From: Anaerolineaceae bacterium
GTDB taxonomy: Bacteria; Chloroflexota; Anaerolineae; Aggregatilineales; Phototrophicaceae
Length of the DNA stretch: 35,118 nucleotides
Assembly (NCBI GenBank): GCA_020634115.1
Contig: JACKCH010000028.1
Coordinates: forward strand, 1-35,118
Direction: 5' to 3'
Part shown: piece by piece, positions 16,746 to 22,988 of the stretch
Numbering within the stretch: position 1 is the stretch's first letter
Layout: every line of letters starts with the position of its first letter
The notes under the pieces: model-generated
The model's input: the letters and a program-made list of their open reading frames with translations, nothing else
The model's database searches: none
What the model was told of the DNA's origin: nothing
Program-made: the position numbers and the translations under genes

Positions 16746-17309
16746 TTACCCCGGCGGTTGGTTGTAGCGGAATGCACCGGGAAAATCGTCTCCGACTTTT
16801 TTCTGCTTGCCGCTCCAACTGTCAATGGCGATGCGGTAGACGGCGGTGCGTGCCAGTTCGTCATCGGTGATCGGGCGGTAATGCTCACCCGGTTTGAGAT
16901 GTGGGAAGTATTTGTCGAGCAGCATTTGCAGGGCGTGTCGGGCCGCGCCGGAGTCGGTCAGAAGGTGGGCGCGCCCGAACACCACCACGCCGTTGTATTC
17001 CACGCTGAATTCCAGCGCCTCATCCGCCGGGAGCAGCCGCCCCATCTCGTTGATGCTGAAACATACGCGCTCGTCAGCGCTCACATTGGCCTGGGTGCGT
17101 CCCACGCGGGCGGTGTGCATGTAGATGGCGTGCGCCGCCTCGTCATATACAAACAGGTTGGCGTTGATAAACGGCTGGCCGTCGTAGACCGTTGCCAACG
17201 TTCCCACCGGGGCGCGGTGTAGAAATTCGCGTATCCAGGTTTCATCCTCGACAGCGCGATCATTACGGCGCACAGCATTTAGTGGCAGGCTGGCATAATC
17301 CTTGCCCAT
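16746..17309 (-). CDS. Pyridoxamine 5'-phosphate oxidase-like flavin-binding protein
   Basis: This 187-residue member of the split-barrel FMN-binding family (NimA/PNPOx-like) shows APVGTLATVYDGQPFINAN (strand plus cofactor loop), MHTARVGRT, ANVSADERVCFSI and the C-terminal WSGKQKK. Members bind FMN or F420 and reduce small molecules, or act on nitro compounds or haem; the substrate here is unknown. ATG 17309 is chosen because GAGGGGG lies 6-8 bases upstream. It is the first gene of the azlC/azlD operon. A link between the enzyme and amino-acid export is not evident. Confidence 0.82.
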   Translation of the reverse strand: MGKDYASLPLNAVRRNDRAVEDETWIREFLHRAPVGTLATVYDGQPFINANLFVYDEAAHAIYMHTARVGRTQANVSADERVCFSINEMGRLLPADEALEFSVEYNGVVVFGRAHLLTDSGAARHALQMLLDKYFPHLKPGEHYRPITDDELARTAVYRIAIDSWSGKQKKVGDDFPGAFRYNQPPG

Positions 17310-17342
17310 GATATTCCCCCTCAAAGGTTACAATCCGTTACG

Positions 17343-17371
17343 GTAGGGGAGGGTTTTAGACCCTCCCCTAC
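17343..17371. repeat. Perfect GTAGGGG hairpin, copy 3
   Basis: GTAGGGGAGGGT (17343-17354) pairs perfectly over 12 bp with ACCCTCCCCTAC (17360-17371), loop TTTAG. It lies upstream of the PNPOx-like gene and downstream of the CaiB-family gene. A second inverted repeat, CCAATT/AATTGG (17441-17446 with 17453-17458), directly follows the CaiB-family stop codon and may be part of its 3' end. Confidence 0.8.
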
Positions 17372-17460
17372 GGCAATCCACATAATTTAGATAGCTCTAG
17401 TGTTCCGGGATCGGCCATCTGGTCATAGCGCCGCCTATATCCAATTAGGGGGAATTGGGT

Positions 17461-18621
17461 CTATTCCGCCGTTTTCACCGCGCCCGCTGCGATGAGAACA
17501 TCAATATCCGCCGCACTGTACCCGGCCTCGCCCAGCACAGCGCGGGTGTGTTCGCCGTACCCCGGCACCCCGCCCGGCTGTAACGGCGCATCGCTCAGGT
17601 GAACCGGGCTGTGTATCCAGGGCGTGCCGTCCTCATGGATGCCGAGCATCCCCCGCCCGACCACCTGCACATTGTCAACCACCTCCGCCGGGGTGTTGAC
17701 CACCGCGAAACAGCAGTCCACCGGAGCGAGCAGCGCCTCCCACTCGGCAGCCGAGCGTAACGCGAAGAGTTCCGCCAGTTCAACATGCAAATACGCCTGC
17801 CGCGCCGGGGCGAGATAATCGGGAATCAGGTCGGGACGCGCCACGGCCTGGCAGAAACGCTCCCAGAATTTCGGCTCGATTGCGCCCAATGTGACCGTCC
17901 GGCCATCACGCGCCGTGTAAACGTTATAGCAGGCCTGCCCGCCGGTCAGCGTGCCGTCGGAGGGAATCGCGTCCCCCGCTTGCGCTGTCATGGTTTCGAT
18001 CCAGGGTTGCAGCGAAAATAGCAGCGCCGCCTCAAACAGCCCGACATCTACCGTGCGCCCTTCGCCGGTCTGTTCGCGCCCGACCAGCGCCGCCAGAATC
18101 CCGGCCACTGCCGCCAATGCCCCGCCGACATCCGCCACCTGTCCACCGGGAACCGCCGGTTTCCGCATCGCCCCCAGCAGGCCGGAAACCGCCAGGTAAT
18201 TCAGGTCATGGCCGCTGTACTGAGCATACGGGCCGTCCGCACCCCACCCGGAAAGTGAACAGTAGACCAACCGGGGATTGATCGCCCGCAGCGCCGCAGC
18301 GTCACAGCCAAGTTTCGTCATCACGCCCGGACGAAAACTCTCAATGACCACGTCTGCCCCCGCGACCAGTCGCTGAAATACGGCTCGCCCTTGCGCGTCC
18401 TTGAGGTCAATTATCGCGCTCCGTTTATTACGATTGCTCACGCGGAAAAATGACCCCAGGCCGTCAATCGTCGGGGGCATCCAGCGGGCATAATCGCCAC
18501 CGTTGGGGTCTTCAATCTTGATGATGTCCGCGCCCATATCGGCCAGCAGCAGCGAACATACTGAACCAGGCAGCAAGCGGGTGAGGTCGAGTACACGAAT
18601 GCCGCTGAGGGGAGGAGTCAT
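17461..18621 (-). CDS. CaiB/BaiF family protein, alpha-methylacyl-CoA racemase type
   Basis: This 386-residue class III CoA-transferase-fold enzyme begins GIRVLDLTRLLPGSVCSLLLADMGADIIKIED. It carries the racemase set of residues: His138 in SGHDLNYL, Asp164 in QVADVGGA and Glu249 in GAIEPKFW, which align with His126, Asp156 and Glu241 of mycobacterial MCR. It therefore probably epimerises 2-methyl-branched acyl-CoAs for beta-oxidation rather than moving CoA between acids. AAAGG lies about 8 bases before ATG 18621. The gene stands alone, separated from dapF by a repeat-rich gap. CoA transfer to another acid remains possible. Confidence 0.87.
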   Translation of the reverse strand: MTPPLSGIRVLDLTRLLPGSVCSLLLADMGADIIKIEDPNGGDYARWMPPTIDGLGSFFRVSNRNKRSAIIDLKDAQGRAVFQRLVAGADVVIESFRPGVMTKLGCDAAALRAINPRLVYCSLSGWGADGPYAQYSGHDLNYLAVSGLLGAMRKPAVPGGQVADVGGALAAVAGILAALVGREQTGEGRTVDVGLFEAALLFSLQPWIETMTAQAGDAIPSDGTLTGGQACYNVYTARDGRTVTLGAIEPKFWERFCQAVARPDLIPDYLAPARQAYLHVELAELFALRSAAEWEALLAPVDCCFAVVNTPAEVVDNVQVVGRGMLGIHEDGTPWIHSPVHLSDAPLQPGGVPGYGEHTRAVLGEAGYSAADIDVLIAAGAVKTAE

Positions 18622-18647
18622 GAGATGGCCTTTCAGATAGGAGGTGT

Positions 18648-18847
18648 CAGTGTTCAGTTTTTAGTTGTCAGCGTAGGGTTCTGGCAGCGGACGCCCCGTT
18701 GGTCGTCCCTACATCGGGGTCACATCATAGGGACACGCAACGGCGTATCCGTTAAGGATTGATCCCTCGGTGTGTAAACCTACCCGAATCGATTGTCAAA
18801 ACTTCAATCTGAAAGAGCATACCGTATTTCCCAAAAACTTAACACTG
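18648..18847. repeat. 200-bp element with inverted terminal repeats (MITE-like)
   Basis: CAGTGTTCAGTTTTT at 18648-18662 recurs in inverted orientation at 18833-18847 (minus strand CAGTGTTAAGTTTTT, 14 of 15 identical). The interval contains no reading frame of note and includes the double hairpin at 18689-18753. I see no clear target-site duplication, so mobility is unproven. Confidence 0.45.
18689..18753. repeat. Double-hairpin intergenic element, copy 4 (GTAGGG family)
   Basis: GGACG (18689-18693) pairs with CGTCC (18704-18708), leading into CCCTAC (18707-18712). TAGGGACACG (18728-18737) follows, whose GGACACG can pair with CGTATCC (18744-18750) with one mismatch. AACGG/CCGTT (18739-18743 with 18749-18753) is an alternative stem. 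The order of parts is the same as in the copy at 11664-11722. Confidence 0.6.
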
Positions 18848-18860
18848 AGGACTGATGACT

Positions 18861-19712
18861 CTAAAACCGCTTTATCAGATCGAGCGCCAGTTCCCCCTGT
18901 GCGATGGCCTCCACCGTGCCGGTTAAATGGGCGTTCCACTCGTCATCCAGCGCAACCGTAGCCGTGCCACCGGCCATCTGCACTGTCACCGGGCTTTCGC
19001 AGCGCCCGGTACGCACCGCCGCGCCCGCCGCCGCGCAACTGGATGTGCCGGAGGCCAGCGTATAGCCCGCCCCACGCTCCCAGATTTCGATGTGGATAGT
19101 ATGGCGGTCAATCACTTCCACAAACTGGACGTTAATCCGGTTGGGGAACAGCGGCGCAACCTCAATCACCGGGCCAAACTGCTGAATCGCGGCGGGAGTC
19201 ACCGGCTGGTCGAAAATGACACAGTGGGGATTACCCACATTCACCGCCGTCGCCAGGTATGTTTGCCCATCAATGGTGAGGGTTTCATCCACTACATCCC
19301 GCGCAACGCCGGTCATGGGAATCAGCGGGCTGTGGAAAGCAAGCTGCCCCATCCCCGTGCTGATGGTGTGGGCGGTAGCGTCCTGAATCTGTACCGGGAT
19401 AACCGCATCCCCGATGCCGATCTGAAAGTGACGCTCGGTGGCATAGCTTTTCTCCCACACGTAGCGGGCGAAAATACGCAGGCCGTTACCGCTTTTTTCC
19501 GCCTCGGAGCCATCCGGGTTATAGAAGCGCATCGTCGGCAGCGCGATGTTCGGCAGCGGGCCGTAGCAGATGCCATCCGCGCCCACGCCGAAATGCCGGT
19601 CACAGAGACGCTGCGCCACTGCCGGAGTCATCACGCGGGGAAAGGTCGCCGGGTCAATCACCAGCATGTCGTTCCCCATCGCCTGATACTTATAAAAACG
19701 TGCGGTATTCAC
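18861..19712 (-). CDS. dapF: Diaminopimelate epimerase homologue with both catalytic Cys replaced by Ser
   Basis: This 283-residue protein has the DapF fold and length: FYKYQAMGNDMLVID at the start, DRHFGVGADGI, the first active-site loop NPDGSEAEKSGNGLR, GNPHCVIF and the second loop ERGAGYTLASGTSSCAA. DapF normally uses two cysteines (MCGNG and LACGTG) as acid and base to epimerise LL- to meso-diaminopimelate. Here both are serine (Ser75 and Ser222, counted from the TTG at 19715, one codon upstream). The surrounding residues are well kept, so this is not random decay. It may act on another substrate or be a slow epimerase. GTG 19712 is my preferred start. It has its own promoter (19747-19776) and is monocistronic. 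I recall similar Ser variants in environmental genomes but cannot verify this. Confidence 0.82.
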   Translation of the reverse strand: MNTARFYKYQAMGNDMLVIDPATFPRVMTPAVAQRLCDRHFGVGADGICYGPLPNIALPTMRFYNPDGSEAEKSGNGLRIFARYVWEKSYATERHFQIGIGDAVIPVQIQDATAHTISTGMGQLAFHSPLIPMTGVARDVVDETLTIDGQTYLATAVNVGNPHCVIFDQPVTPAAIQQFGPVIEVAPLFPNRINVQFVEVIDRHTIHIEIWERGAGYTLASGTSSCAAAGAAVRTGRCESPVTVQMAGGTATVALDDEWNAHLTGTVEAIAQGELALDLIKRF

Positions 19713-19746
19713 CAATTCATCTCAGCTCTAGGTTACTACTATATTC

Positions 19747-19776
19747 ATTATATATTCGATCAAAAACCGCAGTCAG
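19747..19776 (-). promoter_or_regulatory. Promoter of the dapF-like gene
   Basis: On the minus strand CTGACT (19776-19771) and TATAAT (19752-19747) are spaced by 18 bases. Transcription would start near 19740, leaving a leader of about 28 bases. Confidence 0.6.
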
Positions 19777-19800
19777 TCCAATTTTATGATCCCCGCCATA

Positions 19801-19835
19801 AAACAAAACCCTTCTGTCAGGAGATGGCAGAAGGG
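19801..19835 (-). terminator. Rho-independent terminator of the TIR-TPR gene
   Basis: On the minus strand CCCTTCTG pairs with CAGAAGGG (19828-19835 with 19809-19816), followed by TTTTGTTT. It lies 27 bases past the TIR-TPR stop and upstream of the dapF promoter. Confidence 0.85.
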
Positions 19836-19861
19836 CATTTGAGCACCACAAGATGTAGGGA

Positions 19862-21151
19862 TTATGCATCGTCTTTGGTTAGCGACGCCAGACGGGTGAT
19901 ATAGGTCTGGATTGCCTCGCTTTTATCCTTGCCCACGATCTTGACCAGGCTTTCCAGGGTTTCCAGCAGCGTCTTGAGGGCATAAGGCGCGTCTTTGGCG
20001 TCCAGCACATATTCATTGAAGATACTTTCAATATCGGGGGTTTTGCCCAGTGCCAGTTTCGCCACCAGCAAGTCGCCCCGCGCCCAGTAATCGCTGGGAT
20101 TCTTTTGCAGGGACATTGGCGCGTAACGTTCCACAAAGCGGTAACTCTGGATGAGCTTGTCCGCGTTTCCTTCCTGCATATAGAGCGTACCCAGGTTGCT
20201 GTACGGGTACGATGAGTTATTTTTCACCTCACGCGCGGCGCGTTCGTAGGCTTCGATGGCCTTTTCGGTCTTGCCCAACCGTTTATAAACGCCACCCAGG
20301 GTATTCCACCAGGACTCACCGACTTCATCCACCATGTCCGGGCGCTGATCCAGCGCCTCTTTAAAGTAGGTTGCCGCCTTTTCCAGGCACTCGGTACGTT
20401 CCTTGTCGCTTTCCGCCACGTCGCGCATCAGACGATAGACATAGCCCATCTGCGCCCGCGCTTCGGCGTAGTTCTCATTGAGTTCAATCGCCTTTTCCAG
20501 GTGTGGCACAGCGCGAACCAGATCATCACGCTTTTTGGTGGCGTCACGCTGGTGGGTGGCACGGGCGGTATACGCCAGTGCCGTCCGGTAGTGGATGTCG
20601 TCCAGCAGGGCGTCACTGGCGACGCGCAGCGCCCCCATAAAGGTTTCGAGCGCGTTGTTATAATCCCCATTCCGGTAATGATTCTCGCCATACTGGATGC
20701 GCGGCATCACCTGTTCATCCGGCATCGGGCCAACTGCGACCTCCTGCGTTCCTTCACGGGCGGAATTGGCGTGTTCCAGCGCCTGGAGCAGTTTATCCCA
20801 GGGAAAACTATCTTCATTCGTAAAATCAAGGTATTGCAGTTTGCGTAGCTTGGGGTGCAGATTTTCGACGGGTTTGACCATCATCGCAATCACCGGCACG
20901 CGCACACCCAACGCATACGACCATTCATAGGTACAGTACTGCGATTCCTGCGCGGCAGGGGTCATGACGAGCAGCACCGCCGTCGCTGCTTCAATCGCGT
21001 CGTCAATCGCTTCTCCCCAATCCACTCCTCCGATCAGGTTATTATCATCTTTCCACCACGTATAACCGTTCGTTTCCAGCTTCACCTGCAGGAGTTCAAA
21101 AAACATTCGGGATACATCATTATGCTTATATGAGATAAAAATATGACTCAT
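19862..21151 (-). CDS. TIR domain protein with C-terminal TPR-like repeats
   Basis: This 429-residue protein has an N-terminal TIR domain (about 1-130): HIFISYKHND, TWWKDDNNLIGGVDW, AVLLVMTPAAQES and YCTYEWSYAL, in which Glu76 is the candidate catalytic glutamate. Residues about 150-400 are helical TPR-type repeats (YGENHYRNGDYNNALETF; HLEKAIELNENYAEARAQMG; LGGVYKRLGKTEKAIEAYERA; SNLGTLYMQEGNADKLIQSY). TIR domains of this type can consume NAD+ or make signal nucleotides, while the repeats would sense a partner; both are inferred. ATG 21151 follows AAAGGG. Terminators lie on both sides, so it seems to be its own unit although it follows the microcompartment genes by 90 bases. A strict signalling adaptor without enzyme activity is an alternative. 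Confidence 0.9.
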   Translation of the reverse strand: MSHIFISYKHNDVSRMFFELLQVKLETNGYTWWKDDNNLIGGVDWGEAIDDAIEAATAVLLVMTPAAQESQYCTYEWSYALGVRVPVIAMMVKPVENLHPKLRKLQYLDFTNEDSFPWDKLLQALEHANSAREGTQEVAVGPMPDEQVMPRIQYGENHYRNGDYNNALETFMGALRVASDALLDDIHYRTALAYTARATHQRDATKKRDDLVRAVPHLEKAIELNENYAEARAQMGYVYRLMRDVAESDKERTECLEKAATYFKEALDQRPDMVDEVGESWWNTLGGVYKRLGKTEKAIEAYERAAREVKNNSSYPYSNLGTLYMQEGNADKLIQSYRFVERYAPMSLQKNPSDYWARGDLLVAKLALGKTPDIESIFNEYVLDAKDAPYALKTLLETLESLVKIVGKDKSEAIQTYITRLASLTKDDA

Positions 21152-21180
21152 AGTAATCGCCCTTTCTAGTTTTGATGTGC

Positions 21181-21217
21181 CAAACAAAACGTCAGGGCGC
21201 GTTGGATGCACCCTGAC
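21181..21217 (-). terminator. Rho-independent terminator of the microcompartment shell genes
   Basis: On the minus strand GTCAGGGTGC (21217-21208) pairs with GCGCCCTGAC (21200-21191) with one G-U pair and a 7-base loop, followed by GTTTTGTTTG. It separates the shell genes from the TIR-TPR gene. Confidence 0.85.
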
Positions 21218-21241
21218 AGGCTGGAAAATGTCATTGTAGGT

Positions 21242-21541
21242 TTATGGCTGGGCACTCTTGTCGTAGCGCACGGTTCCGGCTACGTCCCAGGTATCCACGA
21301 TGGCGAAAATCGTGGCATCCGCAGGACGGTTATCGGTGGCGGGCGTCTGGCGGGCGCTGCTGCCACTGGCATACAACACCACTTCGCCTTCCCCGGCGCC
21401 AACCGCGTCAAAGGCCACCACGTAACTCCCGGTGGGTTTCCCATCCAGGTCGAGCGGCTGGATAATCAGCATCTTCAGGCCGTCGGTGCGCTCGCTTTTG
21501 GCACTGGCGACCACTGTTCCGATAACCTTCGCCAGCAGCAT
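21242..21541 (-). CDS. Bacterial microcompartment vertex protein (BMC-P, EutN/CcmL family)
   Basis: This 99-residue protein begins MLLAKVIGTVVASAKSERTDG and contains KMLIIQPLD, SYVVAFDAVGAGEGEVVLYASGSSARQT and a C-terminal FAIVDTWDV strand, which are the pattern of the pentameric EutN/CcmL/CsoS4 family that caps the corners of microcompartment shells. Length is normal (80-100). It starts 3 bases after the BMC-H stop, with AAAGG upstream, so the two shell parts are made together. It ends at a strong terminator. No enzyme of a known microcompartment pathway lies near. Confidence 0.92.
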   Translation of the reverse strand: MLLAKVIGTVVASAKSERTDGLKMLIIQPLDLDGKPTGSYVVAFDAVGAGEGEVVLYASGSSARQTPATDNRPADATIFAIVDTWDVAGTVRYDKSAQP

Positions 21542-21544
21542 CGT

Positions 21545-21853
21545 TTAGGCCTTTTCCATCCCGGCTTTGCCTTCTTCGGCGCGTCCCAGCGGCATCACCG
21601 CGTCCACGTTCACATGCGGGCGTGGAATCACATGCACCGCGACGACCTCACCGACCTTCTCCGCGCCGCGTACTCCGGCCTCGACTGCCGCTTTGACGGC
21701 GGCGACATCCCCACGTACCACAGCGGTGACAAACCCACCACCGGTTTTCTCATAGGTCACAAGTTCCACGCGGGCAGCCTTCACCATCGCGTCAGCAGCT
21801 TCAACCAGCGCCGCGAACGATTTCGTTTCGATCATGCCAAGTGCTTCTGCCAT
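21545..21853 (-). CDS. Bacterial microcompartment hexameric shell protein (BMC-H)
   Basis: This 102-residue single BMC domain reads ALGMIETKSFAALVEAADAM, then VELVTYEKTGGGFVTAVVRGD and VGEVVAVHVIPRPHVNVDAV, matching PduA/CcmK-type proteins that tile the flat faces of a shell. The pore loop KTGGG is more glycine-rich than the common KIGSG, which could affect what passes. ATG 21853 (MAEALGMIE) is chosen: GAGGAG lies about 10 bases upstream, while a TTG start at 21871 would give an unusual six-residue extension. The gap of 97 bases to the acetyltransferase gene upstream leaves room for a promoter, though I cannot identify one with confidence. Confidence 0.95.
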   Translation of the reverse strand: MAEALGMIETKSFAALVEAADAMVKAARVELVTYEKTGGGFVTAVVRGDVAAVKAAVEAGVRGAEKVGEVVAVHVIPRPHVNVDAVMPLGRAEEGKAGMEKA

Positions 21854-21950
21854 AATAGAGATGCTCCTCAAAGCCAGGTATAGGCGGGGCGTTGTTTCCC
21901 GCTCACGATCCGAATTTGTTTAAATGCCATTTTGGGGTAATTCTACCACA

Positions 21951-22784
21951 TTAATCAACGGATTGGCGTGCGAAATCGCGGTTTTGCGCCATCCATTCCA
22001 CCCCATAATCCACCAGGGGGCGCTGTTTCATGAACCGCACCACCGCCTGCCCCACCTGTCCGCGCGGAATCCCGTGCTCGGACTCATAATTATCCCCAAT
22101 CGTTGGGAAGTCCTCATCGTTAAGCGACAGCATATCAAACTCCACCCATTGACGCTCGCCATTGACCAGCATGGCCGTGCCTTCGCGCCGCAAGGATTTA
22201 CCGGGGAAATCGGCCCGGTATTCGGCCAGGTGAAGCGACGTGTTATTGCCGTGATCCACGCCCAGCAGCAGCACATATCCATCGCACGCATACAGGCGGC
22301 CAATGGGCGAGTCGTCGCCAAACATAGGTTCCAGAGGATGATTGGCGGTCAGATCGGCGGCCTGCGGCCCCAGCGCAGCGAAGGAGCCAATCGGATGCCC
22401 GCTGCGGCAGACTCCCGGCCAGGTGCGGAACAGTTCCGCGATTGCCCCCATCGCCCGTGTGGGCGAAAGCTGCGGGTCATAGGCCGGGCGGTGCTGGCGG
22501 ATGGTCGGATACCACCAGGCTGGCACCGGGGGATTACGCCAGTAGGCCGGGTCGCCGTTCCCGCCGGTATGCGAAGGCATCATCAGCGTGCCGGAGGGCG
22601 TCAGGACATCCAGCAGCGCCTGAATCACGTCCTGCGCCCCACCGACGACCCAACCGAGTTTGCTCAGGCTGCTGTGAACCAGCACGGTTTGCCCGGCGGC
22701 CAGCCCACAGGCGGCAAACTGCTCCGCCAGGGAGTCGCGGGTCAGGGGCGGGAAATTCGGGTTAATCGTTGCAGATTCAGGCAT
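21951..22784 (-). CDS. AAC(3)-family N-acetyltransferase (YokD-like)
   Basis: This 277-residue protein is of the aminoglycoside 3-N-acetyltransferase family, which transfers acetyl from acetyl-CoA to an amine. Visible landmarks are TVLVHSSLSKLGWVVGG, TLMMPSHTGG, SGHPIGSFAALG, SPIGRLYACDGYVLLLGVDHG and NNTSLHLAE. Chromosomal members such as YokD often act on unknown substrates, so drug resistance should not be assumed. ATG 22784 with GGGAG 5 bases upstream gives the best start; the open frame extends further but those residues are not family-like. It is the nearest gene upstream of the shell pair on the same strand, and whether it is cotranscribed is unclear. Confidence 0.88.
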   Translation of the reverse strand: MPESATINPNFPPLTRDSLAEQFAACGLAAGQTVLVHSSLSKLGWVVGGAQDVIQALLDVLTPSGTLMMPSHTGGNGDPAYWRNPPVPAWWYPTIRQHRPAYDPQLSPTRAMGAIAELFRTWPGVCRSGHPIGSFAALGPQAADLTANHPLEPMFGDDSPIGRLYACDGYVLLLGVDHGNNTSLHLAEYRADFPGKSLRREGTAMLVNGERQWVEFDMLSLNDEDFPTIGDNYESEHGIPRGQVGQAVVRFMKQRPLVDYGVEWMAQNRDFARQSVD

Positions 22785-22924
22785 GGGACTCCCTGTGTGG
22801 ATGGTTGCAATATATCTGGCATTGTAGCGCCGGACGGGAGTCTGAACAAGGGAGTCGAGCGATGTTTTGAAGATTCGGCGAGGCAATAGAAGAGCCCCGA
22901 GCCTACAAAGTCGTTGCGCAACGC

Positions 22925-22953
22925 AAACAGGGGCATATTGTCATACACCCCTG
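22925..22953 (-). terminator. Weak candidate terminator of the M16 protease gene
   Basis: On the minus strand CAGGGG (22953-22948) pairs with CCCCTG (22933-22928), followed by TTTG. The loop is long and the U tract short. A CTGAAAACTGAAAA repeat lies next to it (22954-22967). Confidence 0.35.
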
Positions 22954-22988
22954 CTGAAAACTGAAAAATGGATACTGCTGCAGTTTAT

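Noticed and set aside
18927..19904. A 325-codon plus-strand frame over dapF
   Set aside because: It is the antisense of the well-conserved DapF frame, rich in His/Arg, and has no recognisable domain.
11788..21151. Classical Thoeris, CBASS or pAgo system around the TIR genes
   Set aside because: No ThsA (SIR2/SLOG), nucleotidyltransferase, Argonaute or transmembrane effector gene is present in the window, so no known system can be named.
21924..22889. A 321-codon plus-strand frame over the acetyltransferase gene
   Set aside because: Antisense shadow; the minus-strand frame carries all AAC(3) motifs and a good ribosome-binding site.
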